From Roseiarcus sp050010035 (lineage in GTDB: Bacteria; Pseudomonadota; Alphaproteobacteria; Rhizobiales; Beijerinckiaceae): a DNA stretch of 11,081 nucleotides. The notes beneath the pieces were generated by a model. The model worked only from the letters and a program-made list of their open reading frames with translations, made no database searches and had not been told where the DNA came from. Numbering within the stretch: the stretch's first letter is position 1; each line of letters opens with the position of its first letter. Shown here piece after piece: positions 1 through 5,203 of this stretch. The position numbers and the translations under genes were made by a program. The stretch covers positions 1 through 11,081 of the forward strand of contig JBEKLU010000156.1 in assembly GCA_050010035.1 (NCBI GenBank), in the 5' to 3' direction.

Positions 1-118
1 CATGAAGCCTGTCGGAGAGCCGGATGCGGGAAACCCGCACGTCCGGTTCGATGAGCGGGGAAGGGAAACGGGGCCGTTGGCCAAGCCTCAATGCCACCGC
101 GCCCTTCCTCGACTCTAC
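1..118 (+). mobile_element. Group II intron, 3' end only (domains V and VI)
   Basis: Positions 17-49 fold as a group II intron domain V: an outer stem 17-24/42-49 containing the catalytic AGC triad (18-20), a two-base bulge at 40-41, and an inner stem 25-30/34-39 closed by an A-rich loop. It is followed by a domain VI-like hairpin (GGAAGGG near 59-65 pairing with CCCTTCC near 102-108). The intron then ends in a pyrimidine-rich tail, with the likely 3' splice site after CTCTAC at about 118. The sequence is closely similar to the 3' ends of bacterial introns that carry an ltrA-type reverse transcriptase/maturase, but that gene would lie to the left, outside the window. The intron lies 22 bases beyond the stop codon of the minus-strand gene ending at 140, so it sits between genes. 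The exact last base and the intron class are inferred, not proven. Confidence 0.85.
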
Positions 119-139
119 TGACTTGGCGAAGGGGGCGGC

Positions 140-613
140 CTACGCGCTCGGCGGCGCGGGCGGCGTCGGCGCCTCGTCGAAGCGCCGCGCGTCGGGCGCG
201 ATCGTCCCCAGGGGTTCGCCGTTGCGGCGCCACAGGATCGCCCGCGCCTTGACCTTCAGCCCGTCGAGCGTGATCGCGCGCGCCGCCTCGATCCTTGCGG
301 CGAGGCGCGCCGTAGCCGCTCGCGCCGCTCGCGCGATGGCGTCCGCTTCGGGGGTGGCGCGCCGTTTCAAGGCGATCAAGGTCGCGATCTCGTAGCCCCA
401 CGCCGCCTCGAAATCCTCGCCCTCTTCGAGAAGCTTGGCGTCCAAGCGCCGCGGGACCGACGTCACCGCGCCGGTTCGGCCGGCGCTGCGCCTCGCCTCG
501 AAACGCTCCAGCCGTCCGAATAGTGCATCAAGATCAAAATAGCGACAATTGTGATCTCGTACGTCCCGCGAGCCGCAACCCTTGGAATCCGTCGAAATAG
601 AGATCATCGTCAT
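140..613 (-). CDS. Hypothetical protein, Ala/Arg-rich helical (157 aa)
   Basis: A 157-residue soluble protein with no signal peptide or membrane segment. After a polar N-terminus it has a predicted helix around residues 27-42, then a central segment containing WGYEIATLIALKRRATPEAD (about 72-91) and a long alanine/arginine-rich helix. It ends with a segment containing LDGLKVKARAILWRRNGEPL (about 115-134). The 'T-L-x-G-L-x-x-K-A-R-A' pattern followed by a tryptophan and a GE turn resembles short uncharacterised proteins often found in Hyphomicrobiales genomes and prophages; this is from memory and the function is unknown. ATG at 613 is the first start; ATG at 607 (third codon) is an alternative. 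No strong Shine-Dalgarno sequence is visible. The gene is separated by 109 bases from the MFS gene upstream on the same strand, and an inverted repeat lies just before its start, so it may have its own promoter. The stop codon (TAG) is at 140-142. Confidence 0.72.
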   Translation of the reverse strand: MTMISISTDSKGCGSRDVRDHNCRYFDLDALFGRLERFEARRSAGRTGAVTSVPRRLDAKLLEEGEDFEAAWGYEIATLIALKRRATPEADAIARAARAATARLAARIEAARAITLDGLKVKARAILWRRNGEPLGTIAPDARRFDEAPTPPAPPSA

Positions 614-627
614 GACGACAGTTCTCT

Positions 628-660
628 CGTTGACGCTGGTCGGTTAGTCTGTCGTCAACG
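628..660. promoter_or_regulatory. Inverted repeat, possible operator
   Basis: CGTTGACG at 628-635 and CGTCAACG at 653-660 are a perfect 8-bp inverted repeat with a 17-base spacer, centred about 31 bases upstream of the ATG at 613. On the minus strand a TTGACA hexamer (674-669) lies just upstream and could be a -35 element, but the matching -10 (CAGACT or AGACTA near 651-645) is poor. A separate 10-base palindrome, CGTCATGACG (608-617), covers the start codon itself. The arrangement fits a dimeric regulator site, but no regulator gene is nearby and the assignment is inference. Confidence 0.3.
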
Positions 661-722
661 TTACCTTCTGTCAACTCCTGCAGCGGCAATCAGACGAACA
701 TTCTAAATGATTGGCGGAAGAA

Positions 723-2075
723 TTACGAAGACTTGTCCGCATCGGCGGTCGCCGCGCCCCAACGCGCGGCGCCCGGCCCCCCGGTCTCCTCTATGCTGAG
801 AAGGGCGAGAAAGCTGATCGCCGCGGCCGCGACGATGTAATAGCCGACCCAGCTGAGGCCGCCGCGCTCCAGCAGCAGTTGGGCGAGGTAGGGCGCCAGC
901 GAGGCGCCGAGAATGCCGCCCAGGTTGTAGGCGCTCGAGGCGCCGGTATAACGCACCCGAGCGGGGAACAGCTCCGGCAGCAGGGCGCCGAGCGGGGCGA
1001 AGGTCAGGCCCATGACGCCGAGCGCGAGCGAAAGGAACGCCAGCGCGCCCAAGGCGCCGGCGCCCAACAGGCTCGGCAGGGCGAAGCCGACCAGCATCGC
1101 CAGCGCGCTCGCGGCGAGCAACACCGGGCGGCGGCCCCAGCGGTCGGCGAGCGCGGCCGAGAGCGGCGTCGCCAGCGCCATGAACGCCGCGGCGAGGCAC
1201 AGCATGGCGAGAAAATCGGTGCGCGAGATGTGCAGCGCGTTGACGCCGTAGCCCAGCGCGAACACCGAGGAGACGTAAAACAGCGCGTAACAGACCACGA
1301 TCGCCAGCGAGCCCTGGATCAGCGGGCGCCAATGGCTGCGCAGCACTTCGACGAGCGGAACCTCGAGGCGCTCGTGACGGGCGAGCACCGCGCGGAAGGC
1401 GGGGGTCTCGGCGATCGTCGCCCGGACGTAGAGCCCGATCGCCACCAGCGCCGCGCTCGCCAGGAAGGGGACGCGCCAGGCCCAGGCGACGAAGTTCGCC
1501 TCGCCGAGGCCCATGATGAGCACAAGGAACAGGCCGTTGGCGAGGATAAAGCCGAGCGGCGGCCCGAGCTGCGGGAACATGCCGAACCAGGCGCGCCGGC
1601 CGTGCGGCGCGTTCTCGGTGGCGAGCAAGGCCGCGCCGCCCCATTCGCCGCCGAGCCCGACGCCCTGGCCGAAGCGCAACAGGCATAGGAGCCAAGGCGC
1701 CAGGACGCCGGCCTGGACGTAGCCCGGCAGCACGCCGATCAGCGTCGTCGACAGGCCCATCGTCAGCATCGTGGCCACCAGCGTCGCCTTGCGCCCGATG
1801 CGGTCGCCGAAGTGCCCGAAAAGAAGCGATCCGACGGGCCGCGCGAGAAAGGCGATGCCGAAGGTCAGGAACGCGTTGAGCGCCTGCGTTCCGGGCGCCG
1901 ATTGCGGAAAGAAGGTCTGGCCGATCACCAGCGCGGCGGCGGTGCCGTAAATGTAGAAATCATAGAATTCGATCGTCGTGCCGACGAGGCTCGCCAGCAC
2001 GATGCGGCCGACGCCGATGTCTTCGCCATCGGCGCCGCCGGCCGTCGCGGCCGCGCCGTCCCAGTTTCCGCCCAT
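723..2075 (-). CDS. MFS transporter, metabolite:H+ symporter family (ShiA/ProP/YhjE-like)
   Basis: A 450-residue inner-membrane transporter with about 12 hydrophobic segments. Family motifs are clear. The first helix contains GTTIEFYDFYIYG (32-44), typical of metabolite:H+ symporters. The loop after helix 2 has GHFGDRIGRK (87-96), the MFS signature. Helix 4 has RFGQGVGLGGEWGGA (134-148). An 'ETP' follows helix 6 (223-225), the second-half signature ADRWGRRP lies at 310-317, and PELFPARVRYTGAS is near 367-380. These motifs are shared by shikimate, proline/betaine, citrate and alpha-ketoglutarate symporters, so the substrate is probably a small organic acid or zwitterion but cannot be named. 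ATG at 2075 is preceded by an AGGGGGGA Shine-Dalgarno sequence (about 2079-2086), which supports this start. The small-protein gene at 2310-2113 lies 37 bases upstream on the same strand, so the two may be co-transcribed. Length is normal for the family and all motifs are intact. Confidence 0.93.
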   Translation of the reverse strand: MGGNWDGAAATAGGADGEDIGVGRIVLASLVGTTIEFYDFYIYGTAAALVIGQTFFPQSAPGTQALNAFLTFGIAFLARPVGSLLFGHFGDRIGRKATLVATMLTMGLSTTLIGVLPGYVQAGVLAPWLLCLLRFGQGVGLGGEWGGAALLATENAPHGRRAWFGMFPQLGPPLGFILANGLFLVLIMGLGEANFVAWAWRVPFLASAALVAIGLYVRATIAETPAFRAVLARHERLEVPLVEVLRSHWRPLIQGSLAIVVCYALFYVSSVFALGYGVNALHISRTDFLAMLCLAAAFMALATPLSAALADRWGRRPVLLAASALAMLVGFALPSLLGAGALGALAFLSLALGVMGLTFAPLGALLPELFPARVRYTGASSAYNLGGILGASLAPYLAQLLLERGGLSWVGYYIVAAAAISFLALLSIEETGGPGAARWGAATADADKSS

Positions 2076-2078
2076 TTT

Positions 2079-2086
2079 CCCCCCTA
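2079..2086 (-). promoter_or_regulatory. Strong Shine-Dalgarno sequence for the MFS gene
   Basis: The minus strand reads AGGGGGGA a few bases before the ATG at 2075. It is the clearest ribosome binding site in the left half of the window and fixes the transporter start. Confidence 0.6.
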
Positions 2087-2112
2087 GGCCTTTTCTTCGC
2101 CGATCCGCCCGC

Positions 2113-2310
2113 TCAGCGCGGAATCATCCAACGCGGACAGTTCTGGCTGAGCGGCAAAACCACTTCGAACGTGCGAACGGGGTAGTAATAACGGCAACTG
2201 CGGTTCCACTGGTCGCTGGTCGAGGTCGACCAGATCAGGGGCGCTTGGCCCCAGAAAATCAAGCCTACGTTCGCCACGAAGATCAGAGCGAGCACTGTCA
2301 GGAGTTTCAT
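2113..2310 (-). CDS. Small membrane-anchored or secreted protein (65 aa)
   Basis: A 65-residue protein starting at ATG 2310 and ending at TGA 2113-2115. Residues 1-20 (MKLLTVLALIFVANVGLIFW) are a short positive start followed by a hydrophobic stretch, so this is either a signal peptide or an N-terminal membrane anchor. The rest is a compact, aromatic-rich tail of about 45 residues with four tryptophans in the whole protein, a YYYPVRTFEV stretch (41-50) and two cysteines (C39, C58), which could pair in the periplasm. The composition differs strongly from random GC-rich shadow frames, which supports a real gene. The same frame is open far upstream, but the upstream part is antisense to the hlyD gene and shows no such character. 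It lies 37 bases upstream of the MFS gene on the same strand. No clear ribosome binding site is visible. I do not recognise a named family. Confidence 0.65.
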   Translation of the reverse strand: MKLLTVLALIFVANVGLIFWGQAPLIWSTSTSDQWNRSCRYYYPVRTFEVVLPLSQNCPRWMIPR

Positions 2311-2412
2311 AGCGCGGGCGCCCGGGTTCTCGGGAAAATCGACGCAGGCGAAGAGTCCCCCGAATCGGTAAGGTAAGTTCGCCAGCCTCGCGCAACTCGC
2401 GCCTCGTGACAA

Positions 2413-2444
2413 TGGCCTCGTCGCGTCGTGGCCTCGTCGCGTCG
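2413..2444. repeat. Tandem repeat, 16 bp x 2
   Basis: TGGCCTCGTCGCGTCG occurs at 2413-2428 and again immediately at 2429-2444, with a partial CGTCGTCG extension. The two copies are identical. It lies in the control region between divergent units. It could be simple replication slippage or a paired binding site. Confidence 0.75.
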
Positions 2445-2503
2445 TCGTCGCCGCGCCGCCGGCGGCGTCGCGGCGGGCGCGGCCCGGGCGACGCGCGATC
2501 GCC

Positions 2504-2533
2504 GTCGCGAAAAAGTGACGGCCGCCGCCGCTC
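2504..2533. repeat. Shared leader block, copy 1 (pairs with 3943-3971)
   Basis: The 15-mer GTCGCGAAAAAGTGA starts at 2504 and again at 3943, and both copies continue into GGCCGCCGCCGC with a single base difference. The offset between the two blocks (1439 bases) almost equals the offset between the two adaptor start codons (1438 bases). The duplication that made the two adaptor genes therefore seems to have included at least 125 bases of upstream sequence. Its role is unknown; it may be leftover duplicated DNA or a retained control element. Confidence 0.6.
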
Positions 2534-2628
2534 GCGGGGGGCGCAATTGATCCGGCGCATGCGTCAGGCGGGACCCTCGTCGTAAAGGAAGCGCCAAAGT
2601 TTCGAGTTCGATCCGTGTGGCCCCGGTC

Positions 2629-3768
2629 ATGAGCAGCGACGACACTGAGACGCCGGTTCCGTCCGCCCCTTCGAGCAAGGTCGAGACGCGCGGCGACGTG
2701 GCGCTGGCGCGCTCCGAGACGGCGCTCGTTCCCGCGCCTTCCAAGCTTCCGGCCGCGCCCGAGCGTCCCGCTCCGAAGCGCGCGCGATCGCGATGGCGGG
2801 CGTGGGCGCTGCTGGGTCTCGTTCTCGTCGCCGCCGCCGGCGGGGGGGCCTACTGGCGGCATATGCGCCAGGGCGGCCTGCCGCTGGGGATCGTATCGGG
2901 CGCCGGCAGACTCGAGGTCGACGAGATCGACATCGACACCAAGTTCGCGGGGAGCGTCGCCGAACTGCTCGCCGAGGAAGGCGACATGGTCAAAGCCGGC
3001 CAATTCGTCGCGCGCATGGACACCCGTGATCTCGAAGCCTCCCTTCGAATGACCGAGGCGCAAGCCAGGGGAGCGCAGCGCAGCGTCGACGAGGCGCGCG
3101 CCAATGTCGAGCAGCAGAAGGCCCAGCTCACGCTCGCGCAGCAGGAATTCGACCGCACCACCGCGCTGGTGGCGCGCGGCTTCGCCACCTACGAGCTGCT
3201 CGACCAGCGCCGGCAAGCCCTCAACGGGGCGCAAGCCGCGCTCGTCGCCGCCGAGGATCTCGTCGGCGTCGCCCAACGCGGGCTCGATGCGGCCACCCAC
3301 GACGTCGAACTCTACAAGGTCAACATCGCCGACAATACGCTCGTCGCGCCGCGAGAGGGCCGCATCCAATACCGCATCGCCAATGTCGGCGAGGTGCTTC
3401 CGGCGGGCGGCAGGGTCTACGCCATGCTCGACACGTCCTTCGTGTACATGGACATCTACCTTCCCACCGAAGAGGCCGGCCAGGTGAGGATCGGCGCCGA
3501 CGCCCGCATCGTGCTCGACGCCCGGCCCGACATCGCGATCCCGGCGAAGGTCGCGTTCATCGCCGCGCAAGCGCAGTTCACTCCCAAGATCGTGGAAACC
3601 AAGGAGGACCGAGACATGCTGATGTTCCGAATCAGGGTGAGGGTCGATCCCGAGCGATTGCGCGGGCGCACCGAGGCGATCAGAGGCGGTCTCACGGGAA
3701 ACGCCTATATACAGGTTAATCCGGCGACCGCCTGGCCGCCCCGTTTGCAAACGAACGTCGCAAAGTGA
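2629..3768 (+). CDS. HlyD-family periplasmic adaptor (YhiI-like), first copy
   Basis: A 379-residue membrane fusion protein linking an inner-membrane ABC exporter to the periplasm or an outer-membrane channel. Residues 1-55 are a proline- and charge-rich cytoplasmic tail. Residues 57-76 form the single membrane anchor (ending AAAGGGAYW). Residues 90-131 and 236-268 are the two halves of the lipoyl-like domain, with 'DEIDIDTKFAG' and 'LVAPREGRIQYRIANVGEVLPAGG'-type signatures. Residues 135-225 are the coiled-coil hairpin rich in Gln/Ala/Arg, and 270-345 the beta-barrel domain. I chose ATG 2629 rather than the in-frame GTG at 2617 because MSSDDT at this point is repeated exactly at the start of the second copy. 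No good Shine-Dalgarno sequence is visible. It is a paralogue of the gene at 4067, with 78 of 100 residues identical across a hand-compared central segment (91-190). It is followed by a 298-base gap rather than tight coupling. Confidence 0.92.
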   Translation: MSSDDTETPVPSAPSSKVETRGDVALARSETALVPAPSKLPAAPERPAPKRARSRWRAWALLGLVLVAAAGGGAYWRHMRQGGLPLGIVSGAGRLEVDEIDIDTKFAGSVAELLAEEGDMVKAGQFVARMDTRDLEASLRMTEAQARGAQRSVDEARANVEQQKAQLTLAQQEFDRTTALVARGFATYELLDQRRQALNGAQAALVAAEDLVGVAQRGLDAATHDVELYKVNIADNTLVAPREGRIQYRIANVGEVLPAGGRVYAMLDTSFVYMDIYLPTEEAGQVRIGADARIVLDARPDIAIPAKVAFIAAQAQFTPKIVETKEDRDMLMFRIRVRVDPERLRGRTEAIRGGLTGNAYIQVNPATAWPPRLQTNVAK

Positions 3769-4066
3769 GCGTACGGCCGCTTCGGCGTCGACGCTCCAGG
3801 CGTTGAAGATCGAACGGACGGCGCCCGACGTGTGAGCGCATCATGTGGCTTGTTGGGATTCATGAGCGCTGCGACGAGCTTGCGAAGGAGATCGAATTGC
3901 GGCATCGCATGCGCGGCCGTGGCCAAAAAGACGCCGAAACGCGTCGCGAAAAAGTGATGGCCGCCGCCGCCATGAACTGCGCGAACGATCGGGCGACCGG
4001 GTTTGGCGAGACCTACGTCGCGACCCCATGTTATTGTTTCCGGGCCCGACCCGACAGGCGCCGACC
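3769..4066. other. Gap between the two adaptor genes (298 bases)
   Basis: The gap is unusual inside what otherwise looks like one operon. It contains copy 2 of the shared leader block (3943-3971). After the first adaptor's stop codon the same frame stays open to TGA at 3955-3957. It includes a short lysine-rich stretch (ATG 3862 to 3957, 31 codons, ending KKTPKRVAKK), and another frame is open at 3843-4070; neither has a ribosome binding site. I see no clear terminator hairpin with a T-run. A second promoter in this gap is possible but not demonstrable. Confidence 0.5.
3943..3971. repeat. Shared leader block, copy 2 (pairs with 2504-2533)
   Basis: This is the second copy of GTCGCGAAAAAGTGA plus a GGCCGCCGCCGC-type tail, located about 125 bases before the second adaptor's ATG, matching the position of copy 1 before the first adaptor. 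Sequence between the block and the start codon has diverged far more than the block itself, so the block may have been kept by selection. Confidence 0.6.
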
Positions 4067-5203
4067 ATGAGCAGCGACGACACCAAGACTCCAGTTCCGC
4101 CCGCCCCTTCGAGCGAGGTCGAGATCCAGCGCGTCGAGGTTCCGCCCTCCCAGACGGCGCTGGTGCCGGCGCCGTCCAGGCTGCCCGTCGCGCCAGGGCG
4201 TCCTTCTCCGGCGCGTCGGAGATCGCGATGGAAAGCCTGGGCGTGGCTCGCTCTGGCCGTCATCGGCGCCGGCGCCGGCGGCGCCTATTGGTGGTATACA
4301 CGCCAGGGCGGCCTGCCCCTGGGGATCGCTTCGGGCAACGGCAGGATTGTGGCGGACGAGATCGACATCGACACCAAGTTCGCCGGCCGCATCTTCGAAA
4401 TGCTCGCCGACGAAGGCGACATGGTCACGGCCGGCCAGGTCGTCGCCCGCATGGACACGCGAGACCTCGAAGCCACGCTGCGCAAGACCGAGGCGCAAGT
4501 CCAGGAATCGCAGCAGAGCCTCGACGAGGCGCGCGCCAACGTCGAGCAGCAGAAGACCCAGCTCACGCTCGCCCAGCAGGAGTTCGACCGAACGAACGCG
4601 CTGGTCGCGCGCGGTTTCGCCACCCTCGAATTGCTCGACCAGCGCCGGCAGGCGCTGAACGGCGCCCAAGCCGCGCTCAACGCCGCCAACGATCGCGTCG
4701 GCGAAGCCGAGCGGGCGCTCGACGCGGCCACCCACGATGTCGAGCTCTACAAGGTCAACATCGCCGACAACGCGCTCGTCGCGCCGCGCGACGGCCGCAT
4801 CCAATATCGCATCGCCAATATCGGCGAGGTGCTGCCGGCCGGCGGCAGGGTCTTCACCATGCTCGACATCATGTACGTCTACATGGACATCTATCTTCCG
4901 ACCGCGGACACCGGCAAAGTGAAGATGGGCGCCGACGCCCGCATCGTGCTCGACGCCAGGCCCGATCTGTCGATCCCGGCGAAGGTGGTGTTCGTCGCCA
5001 CCCAAGCGCAGTTCACCCCCGCTACGGTGGACGCCAAGGACGAGCGTGACAAATTGATGTTCCGGGTCAGGGTGAAAATCGATCCGGAACGATTGCGGGC
5101 GCGCGGCGCGCTGGTGAGAAGCGGTCTGCCCGGCGTCGCCTATGTGAAACAGGACCCGGCGGTCGCCTGGCCGCCTCAGTTGCAAGGGAACGTCCCGCGA
5201 TGA
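4067..5203 (+). CDS. HlyD-family periplasmic adaptor (YhiI-like), second copy
   Basis: A 378-residue adaptor with the same layout as the copy at 2629: a proline-rich cytoplasmic tail, one membrane helix near residues 56-76 (WKAWAWLALAVIGAGAGGAYW), split lipoyl-like halves, a coiled-coil hairpin rich in EQQ and AQQ motifs, and a C-terminal beta-barrel. Start ATG 4067 is set by alignment of MSSDDT with the first copy; an in-frame ATG at 4028 would add 13 unmatched residues. Its TGA overlaps the start of the next gene (ATGA at 5200-5203), so it is translationally coupled to the RbbA-type ATPase. That makes it the more likely ortholog of the adaptor normally found in this operon (YhiI in Escherichia coli). 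Differences from copy 1 are spread along the whole length, including the coiled coil and the lipoyl-flanking region, with no disruption, so both copies appear functional. Confidence 0.93.
   Translation: MSSDDTKTPVPPAPSSEVEIQRVEVPPSQTALVPAPSRLPVAPGRPSPARRRSRWKAWAWLALAVIGAGAGGAYWWYTRQGGLPLGIASGNGRIVADEIDIDTKFAGRIFEMLADEGDMVTAGQVVARMDTRDLEATLRKTEAQVQESQQSLDEARANVEQQKTQLTLAQQEFDRTNALVARGFATLELLDQRRQALNGAQAALNAANDRVGEAERALDAATHDVELYKVNIADNALVAPRDGRIQYRIANIGEVLPAGGRVFTMLDIMYVYMDIYLPTADTGKVKMGADARIVLDARPDLSIPAKVVFVATQAQFTPATVDAKDERDKLMFRVRVKIDPERLRARGALVRSGLPGVAYVKQDPAVAWPPQLQGNVPR

Larger units (their letters stand above)
2311..2628. other. Intergenic region between divergent transcription units (318 bases)
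   Basis: This region separates the minus-strand small-protein/MFS unit from the plus-strand export operon, so promoters for both should lie here. I see no convincing -35/-10 pair. It holds a perfect two-copy 16-bp tandem repeat (2413-2444), a very GC-rich stretch (2445-2500), and a block (2504-2533) that recurs before the second adaptor gene. A purine-rich AAAGGAAG (2584-2591) lies about 40 bases before the adaptor start, too far to be its ribosome binding site. Confidence 0.6.

Noticed and set aside
711..1688. Long plus-strand ORF of 325 codons
   Set aside because: Antisense shadow of the MFS transporter gene; the product is rich in Arg/Glu/Gln/Gly with no fold-like pattern, as expected for antisense frames of GC-rich membrane protein genes.
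2311..3750. Long minus-strand open frame leading into the small-protein gene
   Set aside because: Antisense to the first adaptor gene. Only the last 65 codons (2310-2113) have natural protein character; the rest is Arg/Gly/Asp/His-rich shadow.
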